Source of the DNA: Bryobacterales bacterium
GTDB lineage: Bacteria > Acidobacteriota > Terriglobia > Bryobacterales > Bryobacteraceae
Assembly (NCBI GenBank): GCA_016721425.1
Contig: JADKID010000033.1
Coordinates: forward strand, 1-26,230
Reading direction: 5' to 3'
Length of the DNA stretch: 26,230 nucleotides
Positions 7,355 to 16,055 of this stretch are shown in pieces; position 1 is the first letter of the stretch; every line of letters starts with the position of its first letter. Both the position numbers and the translations under genes were made by a program. The notes below the pieces were generated by a model. That model saw only the letters and a program-made list of their open reading frames with translations, was not told the origin of the DNA and did not search any database.

Positions 7355-8703
7355 CTATGCCTCCATTTGACTTCGCTGACCTTGGCCAGCCACCTCAGCA
7401 GTTTGACGCGGAGGGCCAGGAGGCGCGACCGCACCATCCCCAGCCCACAGTGCGATCAGGTAGGGCTTCATCTCCTCGAAGCACCTGCACAACTGCTCAA
7501 TGCGATCCTCGACCGCGGCAGCGCCCAAGTCTCGGGTCTCGATAACAAATGATGCGACCCTCGCAATATAGAGAGGGGTTAGCGACCTGAGAAGATGGCC
7601 GCGTTCCAATGGCTTGAACCGATGAGCAGCGGCAAACTCATAGAGGAGCCGGACCCACAGATCATCCTTGAGATGGAATGAACCCTCATCCATCGGCTGG
7701 CGAGCGAGTACCATCACCTCTTGTAGGGTTTCTGGCCGCAGAGCAAGGGCCCAGATCTCTCTCAGGTCGTCGGCGCCCTGGCGAAACGTGCGGAGCATCC
7801 GATCCAGCTTCACGTCAATGGGATCGAGACCTACATCGTATCTAAACCCGAAAACGTCGGCACTCTCGCTCTCCCGAACGTGCGGCCAGAGTTGGTCATA
7901 TTCCCGCATGAGTGTGAACACGCTGCCTACAACCTGATGTAACATGGCGCTCAGGTCGGCCCCGGGGTCCTTGGCGTCGTGCAATTTGGCCCCAAGGAAG
8001 CTCTGGCAGACTCGGAAGTTCTCAGCCAATGCTATCGTCGTCATCCAGATGTCAATCCCGTATCGGGCCACGTCGGTCTCCCAGTCGTCGCGCGAAAGGT
8101 AGCGAGTCACGAGCGCGCTGGAGATGCCGAAGTCACCACCGATTGGCTGACGAACGTTTCTTCCGTAAAGCGCTCGCGTCATGGGATAGACGATGCTGTT
8201 GGTGATCGTGCCGTCATATTTGTGGCGGTGATAATAGGGCGCCACGAAATCGTATCCGGCATGCAGAACCGGCCGAATCAGCAGGTCGATCCACTCTGGC
8301 GTGATGGAACGCAGATCGGAATCAACTACGGCACAGGCCTTCGCGCCAAGTTCGTTGGCCATTTGGAATACGAGGCGGAAGGCGCTGCCTTTCCCGGGGA
8401 TGCCGTGATAGGGAAAGGACAGGCGCTGGGCCGCCTTGAGTGGTGTCGAGAGCAGAAGGAGATTGGAGTCCCCAACTGGGAAGACAGAACGACATCCTGG
8501 GTTCCGTCCGTCGAACCGCCATCAGAATTGATAATGACGCCGGTAAATTGCGGAAAATACTTCGTCAGGCCGGCCAACGCAGCTCGCACGACGTGACCGA
8601 TGGTTCGAGCGTTGTTGTAACTCGGGATGCCGATCACGATGTCCGCATGACGCAGTTGATCGACGGCTTGTCGCGCCTCTGCAGGCAGGAGGTTTTCTTC
8701 CAT
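7355..8703 (-). CDS. GT-A glycosyltransferase, glucosylglycerate/mannosylglycerate synthase-like, one frameshift
   Basis: The N-terminal part (DIVIGIPSYNNARTIGHVV, NSDGGSTDGTQDVV) and the main part (LLLLSTPLKAAQRLS, PYHGIPGKGSAFR, ACAVVDSDLRS, RQPIGGDFG, YGIDIWMTT) are in two frames. Adding one G to the run near 8470-8473 joins them into 449 residues. VDSD is the nucleotide-sugar/metal DxD motif. GGDFG...YGIDIWMT and the later KLHDAKDPGADL resemble one-step mannosylglycerate/glucosylglycerate synthases. A step making a mannosyl-glucosyl-glycerate, as in Petrotoga, is an alternative. It lies seven bases after the gpgS stop and three bases before the channel-like gene. Donor and acceptor cannot be decided by eye; membership in a glycerate-type GT is the firmer claim. 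Confidence 0.75.
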
Positions 8704-8710
8704 GCCTGGT

Positions 8711-9940
8711 TCACACTTCCTCTGTCCTGGGAACGCGATTGTCCGCCTCTACCGCTGTCTCGAGTCGCTCAAAGAAATCAGGCACGGCAGCCAGGACACG
8801 GTTCCAATTCGGAATCAGAGGCAGGCCCAGTGGATCCTCCAGGTATTCGTCAGCGGCCCGTTTGAGGCTCTTGGCGAATGCGCCCACCGCAACCTCCTCA
8901 CCGTGCCGGTCATACTCAAGGCCGTTCAGCATGGCGTCACCGTAATACCGGTTGATGGTGTCTTCAGCCATTCGGACGTAGCGCACCTGAAGAGTGCGAA
9001 AATCATCCGCGGTGAAGGATACACCCTCTCCGGCCAGTGTTCGAAAGAGCGATTTCGAAATGTCGCAGGCCATTCGACGAAGGCCCTTCGATGGATCGTC
9101 CGCCGATAGTGACTGGTGCTTGTGCTCGTAGTTATCGGCAAGGTCCACTTGGCAGGTCCTTGCAGGCGCGCAGTTGCGGTGGACCTCGGCTAGGACGCCA
9201 ACCTCCAGGCCCCAGTCGCCAGGAATGCGATTGACACGGGCGAGATTGATCTGCATGGCAAACTCGCCGGCTAGGGGATAGCGGAAACTGTCCAGGAACT
9301 TGAGGAAAGGAACCCCGCTCGCCAGGCTGTCCATCGCCCGGATCAGCGGTGTCATGAATAGCCGGGTTACTCGACCGTGCATGGACTTGGAGACCCGCGC
9401 ATAGTAGCCCTTGCAGAACTCGTAGCCGAGGTTTGGATTAGCGACGGGGTAGCAGAGGCGTGCCAGTAACTCGCGGCTGTAGTTGACTATGTCGCAGTCG
9501 TGGAGGGCTATGACCTTGCATCCCTTCGAAGCCAGCAGATAGCCATACGCCAGCCAGCATGAACGGCCCTTCCCATCGCCGCCGGCCGAAAGTCCGTGCT
9601 CGCCGAGCAGCCGGAAGAGCTCTTGGGTGCGATCACTGTCAATCCAGAGAAACGTGACCGGAATCGGGAAATCCCGAAAGAAACTGCGAGCGTGCTGGTA
9701 TTCGACGAAACTGGCTCTGCCAAGGGCAACCACGACCTTCTTCAAGTAGCGAACCTTCGCCAGTTCGTCGATGATGCCCTTCATCGTAGGGGTCTCGAAT
9801 TCTGAATACAACGCAGGCAGCACTAGTCCGATCGGCACAGCGTCCGAAAACGTCTCTAGTTCTCTCTCCAGTCGCTCCAGGCCCCCGGGACTAAGCCGAT
9901 GAAGAGTAGCGACGACGCCTGTCTGGTAAAAGTCAGCCAT
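8711..9940 (-). CDS. gpgS: Glucosyl-3-phosphoglycerate synthase-like glycosyltransferase (GT81-type)
   Basis: This intact 409-residue GT-A enzyme is preceded by AGGAGG nine bases before the ATG at 9940. Features are LVLPALYSEFE (39-49), GDGKGRS (121-127) for nucleotide-sugar binding, the DxD motif in ALHDCDI (D148, D150), and the later blocks LDSFRYPLAGEFA, GDWGLEVG and CQVDLADNYEHKHQ. These match the GpgS family, which transfers glucose from NDP-glucose to 3-phosphoglycerate. The product would need the phosphatase encoded at 4827-5645. It is the first gene of a tight operon with the second glycosyltransferase and the channel-like protein. Family assignment is strong; the 3-phosphoglycerate acceptor follows from family knowledge. 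Confidence 0.83.
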   Translation of the reverse strand: MADFYQTGVVATLHRLSPGGLERLERELETFSDAVPIGLVLPALYSEFETPTMKGIIDELAKVRYLKKVVVALGRASFVEYQHARSFFRDFPIPVTFLWIDSDRTQELFRLLGEHGLSAGGDGKGRSCWLAYGYLLASKGCKVIALHDCDIVNYSRELLARLCYPVANPNLGYEFCKGYYARVSKSMHGRVTRLFMTPLIRAMDSLASGVPFLKFLDSFRYPLAGEFAMQINLARVNRIPGDWGLEVGVLAEVHRNCAPARTCQVDLADNYEHKHQSLSADDPSKGLRRMACDISKSLFRTLAGEGVSFTADDFRTLQVRYVRMAEDTINRYYGDAMLNGLEYDRHGEEVAVGAFAKSLKRAADEYLEDPLGLPLIPNWNRVLAAVPDFFERLETAVEADNRVPRTEEV

Positions 9941-10041
9941 TGAGTAGTGCCTCCTAGTACCAGTTTGGAGGTGGTCAGCCCAATGGGGTATCCCTTGGAG
10001 GCAGGAGTCGTCAGTCCGAATCTGCGTAGCTGCCTTTAGCC

Positions 10042-11268
10042 CTAGCCGACCCGTGGCAGCGCCTGACCTTCGGCCTCAACTCGTATCAGGTCACGGTATG
10101 CGAGTTGGAGTAGCGGCGGAGCGATGACGGTTGTGGCAATTGACATTAAGACGACCACGCCATAGATGCCCGGTGCAATCACGCCCAGGCCGAGACCAAT
10201 CTGAGCCACGACCATGCCGACCTCGCCTCGTGGCATCATTCCTATGCCAATGCGGGTGGCGTCGCGCCAGCCCATCCGAAGCGCGCCCAAACCGCATCCG
10301 ATGAACTTGGTCGCACACGCCAGTGCTGTGACTGCTACCGCCAACACAAGCATCCCAGGATCCTTCAGTGCCGTTACGTCAAGGTGGAGTCCGATTCCTA
10401 CCAGGAAGAAGGGCACGAGAAGCTCGGTCACACCGGTGGTCATCTCGTGCACACGGTGATCGACGGATTTAGCGAGTGCCATGCCCGCCAGGAACGCTCC
10501 GATGATTGCAGCGACACCCGCGTACACCGCGAGAAGCGAGAGCCCGAAGACCGCGAGCATGGCCAGCGTAAACTGACCCTCGCCAGATCGCATTCGGCTT
10601 TCCAGCTTCGGGACGATCTTCTCCATTGTCCTCGTACCCCATTGCGCCACTAGGAAGGTAAAAGCGACCGCCAGTGCAGCAGTCGTACACAGTTCCACCA
10701 GGTTTAGCGTTCCACTGGCTGAGCTGCTAACCACCGCCAGGACCAAAAGGCCGAGGACGTCATCAATGATCGCGGCGGCCAGAATGATCTTGCTCGCCTG
10801 GTGATCGAGGAGGCCCTTCGCCGCCAGGACGCGAGCTGTTATGCCGACGCTGGTTGCCACCAGCGCTGCTCCAACGAACACCGCCTCGATTCGCGGGTGG
10901 CCGAGAGCCACCATCAGGCCCCATCCGGCGAGGAAGGGAACGACCACACCCACAACCGCGACAGCCAGCGCATTCGCCCCCACTTTCGTGAGCCGGAAGT
11001 CTCTCAGTTCCAAGCCCACTCGAAAGAGCAGGAACATCACTCCGAGATCCGCAAGCACCGAGAGTAGGTCGTTGGGTCTCACCCAACCCAGCACCGCCGG
11101 CCCGAGGAGGACGCCGGCCGCAAGCTCACCCACTACTGGCGGCTGCCTAAGTCGCTCCGCCACCTCGGCGAGGAGTTTGGCGGACGCGAACACAAGAAAC
11201 ATTTCAAGCAGAAGCTTCGTGGCGTCGCCAGTGGTGGCCAGCATCAATGCGAATAGTGGAGAATCCAT
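10042..11268 (-). CDS. CPA2 cation:proton antiporter (first of two tandem paralogues)
   Basis: The start at 11268 has a GAGG ribosome site and gives 408 residues, the length of a close paralogue upstream; an ATG at 11289 has none. The protein has about 12 predicted membrane helices. ELAAGVLLGPAVLGWV and MFLLFRVGLEL are CPA2 hallmarks, and D169-D170 in AAAIIDD form the paired acidic site typical of electrogenic Na+/H+ exchange in this family. No TrkA-N or universal-stress domain follows. It is the last gene of the operon with the paralogue and the DUF389 gene. Transported ion (Na+ or K+) is not decidable from sequence. Confidence 0.92.
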   Translation of the reverse strand: MDSPLFALMLATTGDATKLLLEMFLVFASAKLLAEVAERLRQPPVVGELAAGVLLGPAVLGWVRPNDLLSVLADLGVMFLLFRVGLELRDFRLTKVGANALAVAVVGVVVPFLAGWGLMVALGHPRIEAVFVGAALVATSVGITARVLAAKGLLDHQASKIILAAAIIDDVLGLLVLAVVSSSASGTLNLVELCTTAALAVAFTFLVAQWGTRTMEKIVPKLESRMRSGEGQFTLAMLAVFGLSLLAVYAGVAAIIGAFLAGMALAKSVDHRVHEMTTGVTELLVPFFLVGIGLHLDVTALKDPGMLVLAVAVTALACATKFIGCGLGALRMGWRDATRIGIGMMPRGEVGMVVAQIGLGLGVIAPGIYGVVVLMSIATTVIAPPLLQLAYRDLIRVEAEGQALPRVG

Positions 11269-11319
11269 GACATGCCTCAGTTCAAACATCTGTGAGCCGC
11301 GTTGATTGGGTAGCGCTCG

Positions 11320-12543
11320 TCACCCAAGGTGAAACACCTCCTGCTCAGGCGGCGGGACTGCCAGCACGCCGCGAAACGCGATCTTTAACAACGGGGGAGT
11401 GAGCATTGCGGCAAAGATCGCCATGAACACGATTACGGCGAACGTCTGGCCTGAGATTGCACCCAAGCTCAAGCCAATCTGCGCCACAACCATGCAGAAC
11501 TCTCCGCGCGGAATCATTCCAATTCCGACTCGAATCGCGATGGCGCGACCGTGGCTGAACGCTCCAAGTCCGCAGCCGATCATTTTGGAGAGTACAGCGA
11601 TAGGGATAATCAGCAGCGCAAGCTTCCATGACGTCCAATCCTGGAAGACTCCCAGTTGGAAATGCAAACCGATATCGACCAGGAAGAATGGGACGAGCAG
11701 TTCCGTCACGCCGTGAGTCAGATCGTGCACTCGTTTCGGTACGGCATCGGCGAGAGCCAGGCCGGCGAGGAACGCGCCGATGATGGCGGCCACGCCAACC
11801 TTGACGGCGAGAGCGGCGAGGGCAAACATCAGAATCATGGCGAGGGCGAACTGCGCCTCTCCCACTCGCAGGTTTCCCTCCAACTTTTCTACGACCTGGT
11901 TGAGGGTCTTCTGGCCCCAGCGGACGACCAGGATGACGAAGATTAGAGCCATCGCCGTTGTCAGCGACAATTGCAGTACGTCGAGCCGTCCCTTGGCCAA
12001 GCTCGCCACGACGCCTAGTAGCAGCAATGCCAAAATGTCATCAATGATCGCGGCTGCAAGAATGATCCGGCTGGCCGTCCGGTGCAGCAGGCCTTTGGCC
12101 GCCAGAACTTGAGCCGTAATCCCGACGCTAGTCGCTGTGAGTGCGGTCCCAAGAAAGAACGACTCCAATTGGGACTTACCTTGGCTCACGTAGAAGATCC
12201 AGCCGCACAGGAAGGGTACAACGACGCCACTCACGCCTACCAGCAAGGCGGTTCCACCAACTTTTATGAGCTCAGGCGCCTCCACGTCCAGCCCGACGCG
12301 AAACAGCAGGAACATGACCCCCAAGCCTGCCATTGTGGCGGTGAAGTCACTTGGCTGAACCCAGTTCAGCACTGCCGGGCCAATCAGGATGCCCGCCAGA
12401 ATCTCTCCGATGAGCCCTGGCTGTCCCAGTCGCTCAAACAGCTCAGCCAGCAGCTTGGCACTCCCGAAGATGATCAACATCGAGACGGCGAGATGAAGTG
12501 ACTCACCGCCTTCCGCGAGCAGCATTGCGAATGGAAAACTCAT
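11320..12543 (-). CDS. CPA2 cation:proton antiporter (second tandem paralogue)
   Basis: This 407-residue antiporter matches its downstream neighbour along the whole length (SAKLLAE, GVMFLLFRVGL, TSVGIT.VLAAKGLL, AAIIDD, GVTELLVPFFLV, RIGIGM-like and PRGE..MVVAQIGL blocks). The acidic pair is D168-D169. An in-frame TTG lies one codon before the chosen ATG at 12543; AAAGGA upstream serves either. The gene starts 19 bp after the DUF389 stop and the next antiporter starts about 51 bp after its stop, indicating one transcript. The two copies differ through the N-terminal region and in the C-terminal tail, so they probably arose by an old duplication and may differ in ion choice or regulation. Confidence 0.92.
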   Translation of the reverse strand: MSFPFAMLLAEGGESLHLAVSMLIIFGSAKLLAELFERLGQPGLIGEILAGILIGPAVLNWVQPSDFTATMAGLGVMFLLFRVGLDVEAPELIKVGGTALLVGVSGVVVPFLCGWIFYVSQGKSQLESFFLGTALTATSVGITAQVLAAKGLLHRTASRIILAAAIIDDILALLLLGVVASLAKGRLDVLQLSLTTAMALIFVILVVRWGQKTLNQVVEKLEGNLRVGEAQFALAMILMFALAALAVKVGVAAIIGAFLAGLALADAVPKRVHDLTHGVTELLVPFFLVDIGLHFQLGVFQDWTSWKLALLIIPIAVLSKMIGCGLGAFSHGRAIAIRVGIGMIPRGEFCMVVAQIGLSLGAISGQTFAVIVFMAIFAAMLTPPLLKIAFRGVLAVPPPEQEVFHLG

Positions 12544-12562
12544 CAATATGTGTCGGTCCTTT

Positions 12563-13987
12563 CTATTTCTTCGCCTGCCTGCCGTTCCGCGGTTGCCGAG
12601 GAGGCGCTCTGTACTCCAGGATGAGTTGGAGCTTCTCCACGTGAAGGGCCGAACTCAAGACGTTCAACATCGTCTGCTCAAACGCAATGTCGAAGGGCTT
12701 CGGCGCTTCATACTGTATTCGAACGAGTACCTGCTCCCGAGTCAGGCCAAGTTCGTAGGACTGGAGCGTTCCCGCTTCCGCCGGCCAAGCCGTCTTCAAC
12801 GGTTGCTCCAATCTGCCGATCAGATCAGCGCGTACCGACTCCACATCAGCCAGGGCCGGAGGTGGCACTGAAGATTGAAGGCTGGCGCGCAATCGTGCCA
12901 GTTCCTCCTCTCCGGCCACATGACGGATCTGAAGGTTCACTTCACGCCCTGTCCGGCGGAGGATGATCGTCTCGGCCGCGCGAATCTTTCCGGGATCCAC
13001 GTCTCCCGCCACGATAAGCCGAATCAGGATCGGAGTCGATTTGGGATCAACCTGCTGTGTCACGATTGTGCCGGCTGGCGCCAACGTCCGCAACGCTTCG
13101 CCGATAGCAGCTCGAGCCCGAGTTTCATCTCGGACCTGCATGAGTGACTGGCGCAGGGGAACAAAGAGAATGCCTAGAACGACCAACAGCATGACGATGC
13201 GCCATCGCAATTTGCCGATGTGGCCGAAGGAGCGGGCGATCCCGGTTCTCTGCAGTAGCCTGTAAAGCAGGTCGCCCTCCGCGCGCTCGATAATGGCCGC
13301 ATCAATGATCTCTCTGATCACCGGCGAGTCCATGCGCACCAGATAAAAGACGAGAAAGGCACTTGCGATGATCGCGCCCAGGTTAGTGAGGAACAGCAAG
13401 CCTGCGCCACTGATGATCGCCAGGGAAAACCCGCTACCAACTCCGAAGCCGACTGTACAAAGCGGTGGCATCAAGGCGACGGCGATTGCGACACCTGGAA
13501 GAGCGGTGACCCCCCCGCCGCTGCCGCCACGGCTGACAACAATTGCGCCTGCGAGTCCGGAAAACAGGGCAACGCCAAGGTCCAGGAGGTTCGGGTTGGT
13601 GCGAGCCAGGATCTCGTGCGTCGTCGCCTGAAATGGGAGTATCCACACCAGCCAGGCCGCAAACAAGACCGAAAGCGTGACACCCACGACGATACTGAGC
13701 AACGACTTGATGCCGAGGTATAAGTCGGCCGACGCAAGGGCGAGTCCCGCCGCCAGAATTGGGCCCATCAAAGGTGAAATCAACATCGCTCCGATGACCA
13801 CCGCTGGACTGTCCAGCACCAGTCCCAGTGTGGCGATGCCGGCCGACAGCAGTAGTTCGAGTGCGTAGTTGAGGCTGATGACCTCCGAGGCTTCGAACAT
13901 TCGAAGGTAAACGGCGGGCTTCGAGGCCTGATCCACCCCGAGCAAGTGCTCAAATCGGGCACGAAGGGGATGCGTTGAAGATGTCAT
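12563..13987 (-). CDS. DUF389 (TIGR00341-type) membrane protein
   Basis: This 474-residue protein has about six predicted membrane helices in residues 38-240, including the DUF389 signature VVIGAMLISPLMGPILAAG. LARTNPNLLDLGVALFSGLA and VALMPPLC are further conserved blocks. A seventh hydrophobic stretch at about 265-285 leads into a soluble C-terminal region of about 190 residues with alpha/beta character. The family has no firm biochemical role. Its place four bases after the GNAT stop and before two antiporters suggests a membrane-stress or ion-related task (inference). Confidence 0.87.
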   Translation of the reverse strand: MTSSTHPLRARFEHLLGVDQASKPAVYLRMFEASEVISLNYALELLLSAGIATLGLVLDSPAVVIGAMLISPLMGPILAAGLALASADLYLGIKSLLSIVVGVTLSVLFAAWLVWILPFQATTHEILARTNPNLLDLGVALFSGLAGAIVVSRGGSGGGVTALPGVAIAVALMPPLCTVGFGVGSGFSLAIISGAGLLFLTNLGAIIASAFLVFYLVRMDSPVIREIIDAAIIERAEGDLLYRLLQRTGIARSFGHIGKLRWRIVMLLVVLGILFVPLRQSLMQVRDETRARAAIGEALRTLAPAGTIVTQQVDPKSTPILIRLIVAGDVDPGKIRAAETIILRRTGREVNLQIRHVAGEEELARLRASLQSSVPPPALADVESVRADLIGRLEQPLKTAWPAEAGTLQSYELGLTREQVLVRIQYEAPKPFDIAFEQTMLNVLSSALHVEKLQLILEYRAPPRQPRNGRQAKK

Positions 13988-13991
13988 AGGC

Positions 13992-14714
13992 CTAGGCCAT
14001 TGTAACGTCCGAGCCCGACACTACCGTTTTCGCGTCAGCCTCGAAGCGCGGATCCCGCCATCCGTAATCCTCTGGACTCGCCACCTGGGCGTTGATCCAT
14101 TCGATCACTGCCGCATGGCCCAGGCTCTCGGGATCATGCCGTAGATAGTCCCTCACGACAGCCAGAACCTGGAAGCCTTGGCGCAGTTGGAATGAGAGCG
14201 TCGGGTCCCCGATCTGCCCTCGAACTACCTTCATGACATATTCTTCAGGAGTTAACGTCCCGGCAAACTTGTGGTAGCCGCGGAGGCGAGCTCCGGCGCG
14301 GATGCGAAGCAAGCCCAATCGCTCGGCCAACTCGCGCCTTGCCCGGTAAAGCGCTTTGCCAATTCCGAATCCGTGCAAACTGGGTCTTACCATCACCTCG
14401 GCTCCATAGAGCGTTCTGCCGCGCATTGGATTGTGATTGCGGAAAGTACCCTGGTCCGTGAATTCGCGCCAACTGGCCTGCATGTTGTAGTCGTCCCAGA
14501 GCACGATCAGGCTGGCGGCCGCGCCAACTACGTGGCCTGAAGTCAGTTCGATGGCGACGAATTGCCCTTCCGGAAAGACACTGAGATGGCACTCCAGTTG
14601 GGCCGCCGTCCACGGCGGGGCACCTGGGTAAACACCGATGGACAGCTCGATGATCGGGCCGATGTCCTCCAGCCTCGTGTTCCGGACTTCGATGTTGTGC
14701 GTCAGAGAATTCAT
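13992..14714 (-). CDS. GNAT-family N-acetyltransferase-like protein
   Basis: The 240-residue protein has a GNAT fold: N-terminal EVRNTRLEDIGPIIELSIGV, the central strand GQFVAIELTSGHVVGAA, and the acetyl-CoA loop region VRPSLHGFGIGKALYRARRE, where HGFGIGKAL matches the R/Q-x-x-G-x-G/A motif. The C-terminal part (about 160-240, with FQLRQGFQVLAVVRDYL) is an extension seen in GNAT domains linked to carbon-nitrogen hydrolases. Its ATG overlaps the hydrolase stop (ATGA), so the two are translationally coupled. In some bacteria the two activities are fused in one polypeptide (YhcX-like). Substrate is unknown. Confidence 0.86.
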   Translation of the reverse strand: MNSLTHNIEVRNTRLEDIGPIIELSIGVYPGAPPWTAAQLECHLSVFPEGQFVAIELTSGHVVGAAASLIVLWDDYNMQASWREFTDQGTFRNHNPMRGRTLYGAEVMVRPSLHGFGIGKALYRARRELAERLGLLRIRAGARLRGYHKFAGTLTPEEYVMKVVRGQIGDPTLSFQLRQGFQVLAVVRDYLRHDPESLGHAAVIEWINAQVASPEDYGWRDPRFEADAKTVVSGSDVTMA

Positions 14715-15601
14715 AGTGACACGACCTCCACTTGGGATGCGATAGCACCCGAGTTGCGGCTATCCAATAGTGGCAGCACGGTTCCTGACGAGCGCGTATC
14801 GAGAATGGTCTTCAGATTCAGCTCGCCGACAATCATCATCTCCTGATTCGGATTGCCCTCGGCTAGGATTCCGTCTCTCGAAAAGGCAAAGTCGCTAGGA
14901 GTGAGGATCGAAGCCTGGCCGTAGTTGAGAGATACCGCCGGCACCATTGGCAGAGAGCCGACAGTGCAGGCATGGACCACGTACATCTGGTTCTCGATCG
15001 CTCGGGCCTGAGCGCAGTAGCGAACGCGGAGGAAGCCCTGGCGGTCGTCTGTACAACTCGGGACAATCAGGATATGCGCCCCTTGCCGCGCCGCCGCTCT
15101 CACAATCTCGGGGAATTCGACGTCGTAGCAGATAGCGATGGCCACCCGACCAAACTCAGTCTCAAATACACGCAAGCGGTCGCGCGGGGAGATCATCCAG
15201 TCCTCATTCTCAAATCGCGTCATGTGCAGCTTGCCCTGCACACCCCACGATCCCGTTGGGCTGCAGATAAAACTTTCGTTGAAGATCAAATCCGAGCCCT
15301 CTTCCTGCGTGGGTACGGTCCCTGCGACAATGTGGACGCGGAACCGCCGGGCCAGATCGCTCATCAACTCCTGGACTCGAGGTGATTGCCGAGCCAGATC
15401 GCAAATCTGTTCGCGGATGGGCCGCTTGAGGTTGCCGAGTGTGAGGAGTTGGACGGTGAAGTACTCGGGGAATGCGACCAGTTGGCACTTGTAGTCCGCC
15501 GCCGTTTCGACGAGCGCTTCCACCTGATCCCGGAACTGCTCAAACGTCTGTACCGGGCGGATAAAGTACTGGAGCGTGGCGACTCGAATTCGATCTATCA
15601 T
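14711..15601 (-). CDS. Carbon-nitrogen hydrolase (nitrilase superfamily)
   Basis: This intact 296-residue enzyme has the full nitrilase catalytic triad: E46 (VAFPEYF), K124 (GKLHMTRFE) and C158 (AICYDVEFPE). The surrounding strand pattern (IVAGTVP, FNESFICSPTG, ILIVPSCTDD, QARAIENQMYVVHA) is that of an omega-amidase/amidohydrolase-like branch rather than a true nitrilase. Members hydrolyse C-N bonds in amides or N-carbamoyl compounds in the cytoplasm. It heads the operon with GNAT, DUF389 and the antiporters. The combination with GNAT suggests sequential acyl and amide chemistry on a small amine-containing metabolite, but the compound is not known. Confidence 0.93.
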   Translation of the reverse strand: MIDRIRVATLQYFIRPVQTFEQFRDQVEALVETAADYKCQLVAFPEYFTVQLLTLGNLKRPIREQICDLARQSPRVQELMSDLARRFRVHIVAGTVPTQEEGSDLIFNESFICSPTGSWGVQGKLHMTRFENEDWMISPRDRLRVFETEFGRVAIAICYDVEFPEIVRAAARQGAHILIVPSCTDDRQGFLRVRYCAQARAIENQMYVVHACTVGSLPMVPAVSLNYGQASILTPSDFAFSRDGILAEGNPNQEMMIVGELNLKTILDTRSSGTVLPLLDSRNSGAIASQVEVVSL

Positions 15602-15667
15602 AATCTGGCCTGGTCCATCCTCTCGTCCCTGACAAGGTCAACCCCGTCTGACGCCCTTCCCCGCGGA

Positions 15668-16051
15668 TCAACGATTCGAGATGTCGACCACGAAGTCGAT
15701 TACCGCTTCCTCACGCGAATCGAATCGATCGAGTCTCTTTGAGTCGCTCGTCGCGTCGAGGAACGTGGCTTTCAGCTCGTAATCGACGTCGGTCCGCAGA
15801 TTCGCGATATGGTAGAGCCCATCTCCCTGCACGATGTAGGAACGGATCCGCAACGACCCTGTGTCCTTCAACCTCACGGCAGCACCCTTCAGAAGTAGGC
15901 CCGATCGATCGGTCACTTTGCCGCGAACTGAGCGCTTGCGGGGCTGCGACCTCACCAGGAACGGACAGGACAGAATGCCAGCCACGGCGAATACAGAGTG
16001 ACGCCGCGAGAGTTGCCGTGAGTTAGCTGGCCTCACACCGAGTCTCTCCAT
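15668..16051 (-). CDS. Secreted carboxypeptidase-regulatory-like domain protein
   Basis: The start at 16051 lies four bases after the stop of the double PRC-barrel gene and gives 127 residues. A twin-arginine-like or ordinary signal region (SRRHSVFAVAGILSCPFLV) is followed by VRGKVTDRSGLLLKGAAVRL, a CarboxypepD_reg (beta-sandwich) opening, and the strand pair YELKATF. Such domains are common on exported acidobacterial proteins as surface or scaffold modules. This one stands alone with no other domain. No catalytic residues are seen. Confidence 0.7.
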   Translation of the reverse strand: MERLGVRPANSRQLSRRHSVFAVAGILSCPFLVRSQPRKRSVRGKVTDRSGLLLKGAAVRLKDTGSLRIRSYIVQGDGLYHIANLRTDVDYELKATFLDATSDSKRLDRFDSREEAVIDFVVDISNR

Positions 16052-16055
16052 GGCC

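Noticed and set aside
9980..9998. Imperfect hairpin CCAATGGG...CCCTTGG between the antiporter and gpgS
   Set aside because: It has a bulge and no T-run; it could be a chance structure and is not conserved as far as I can tell.
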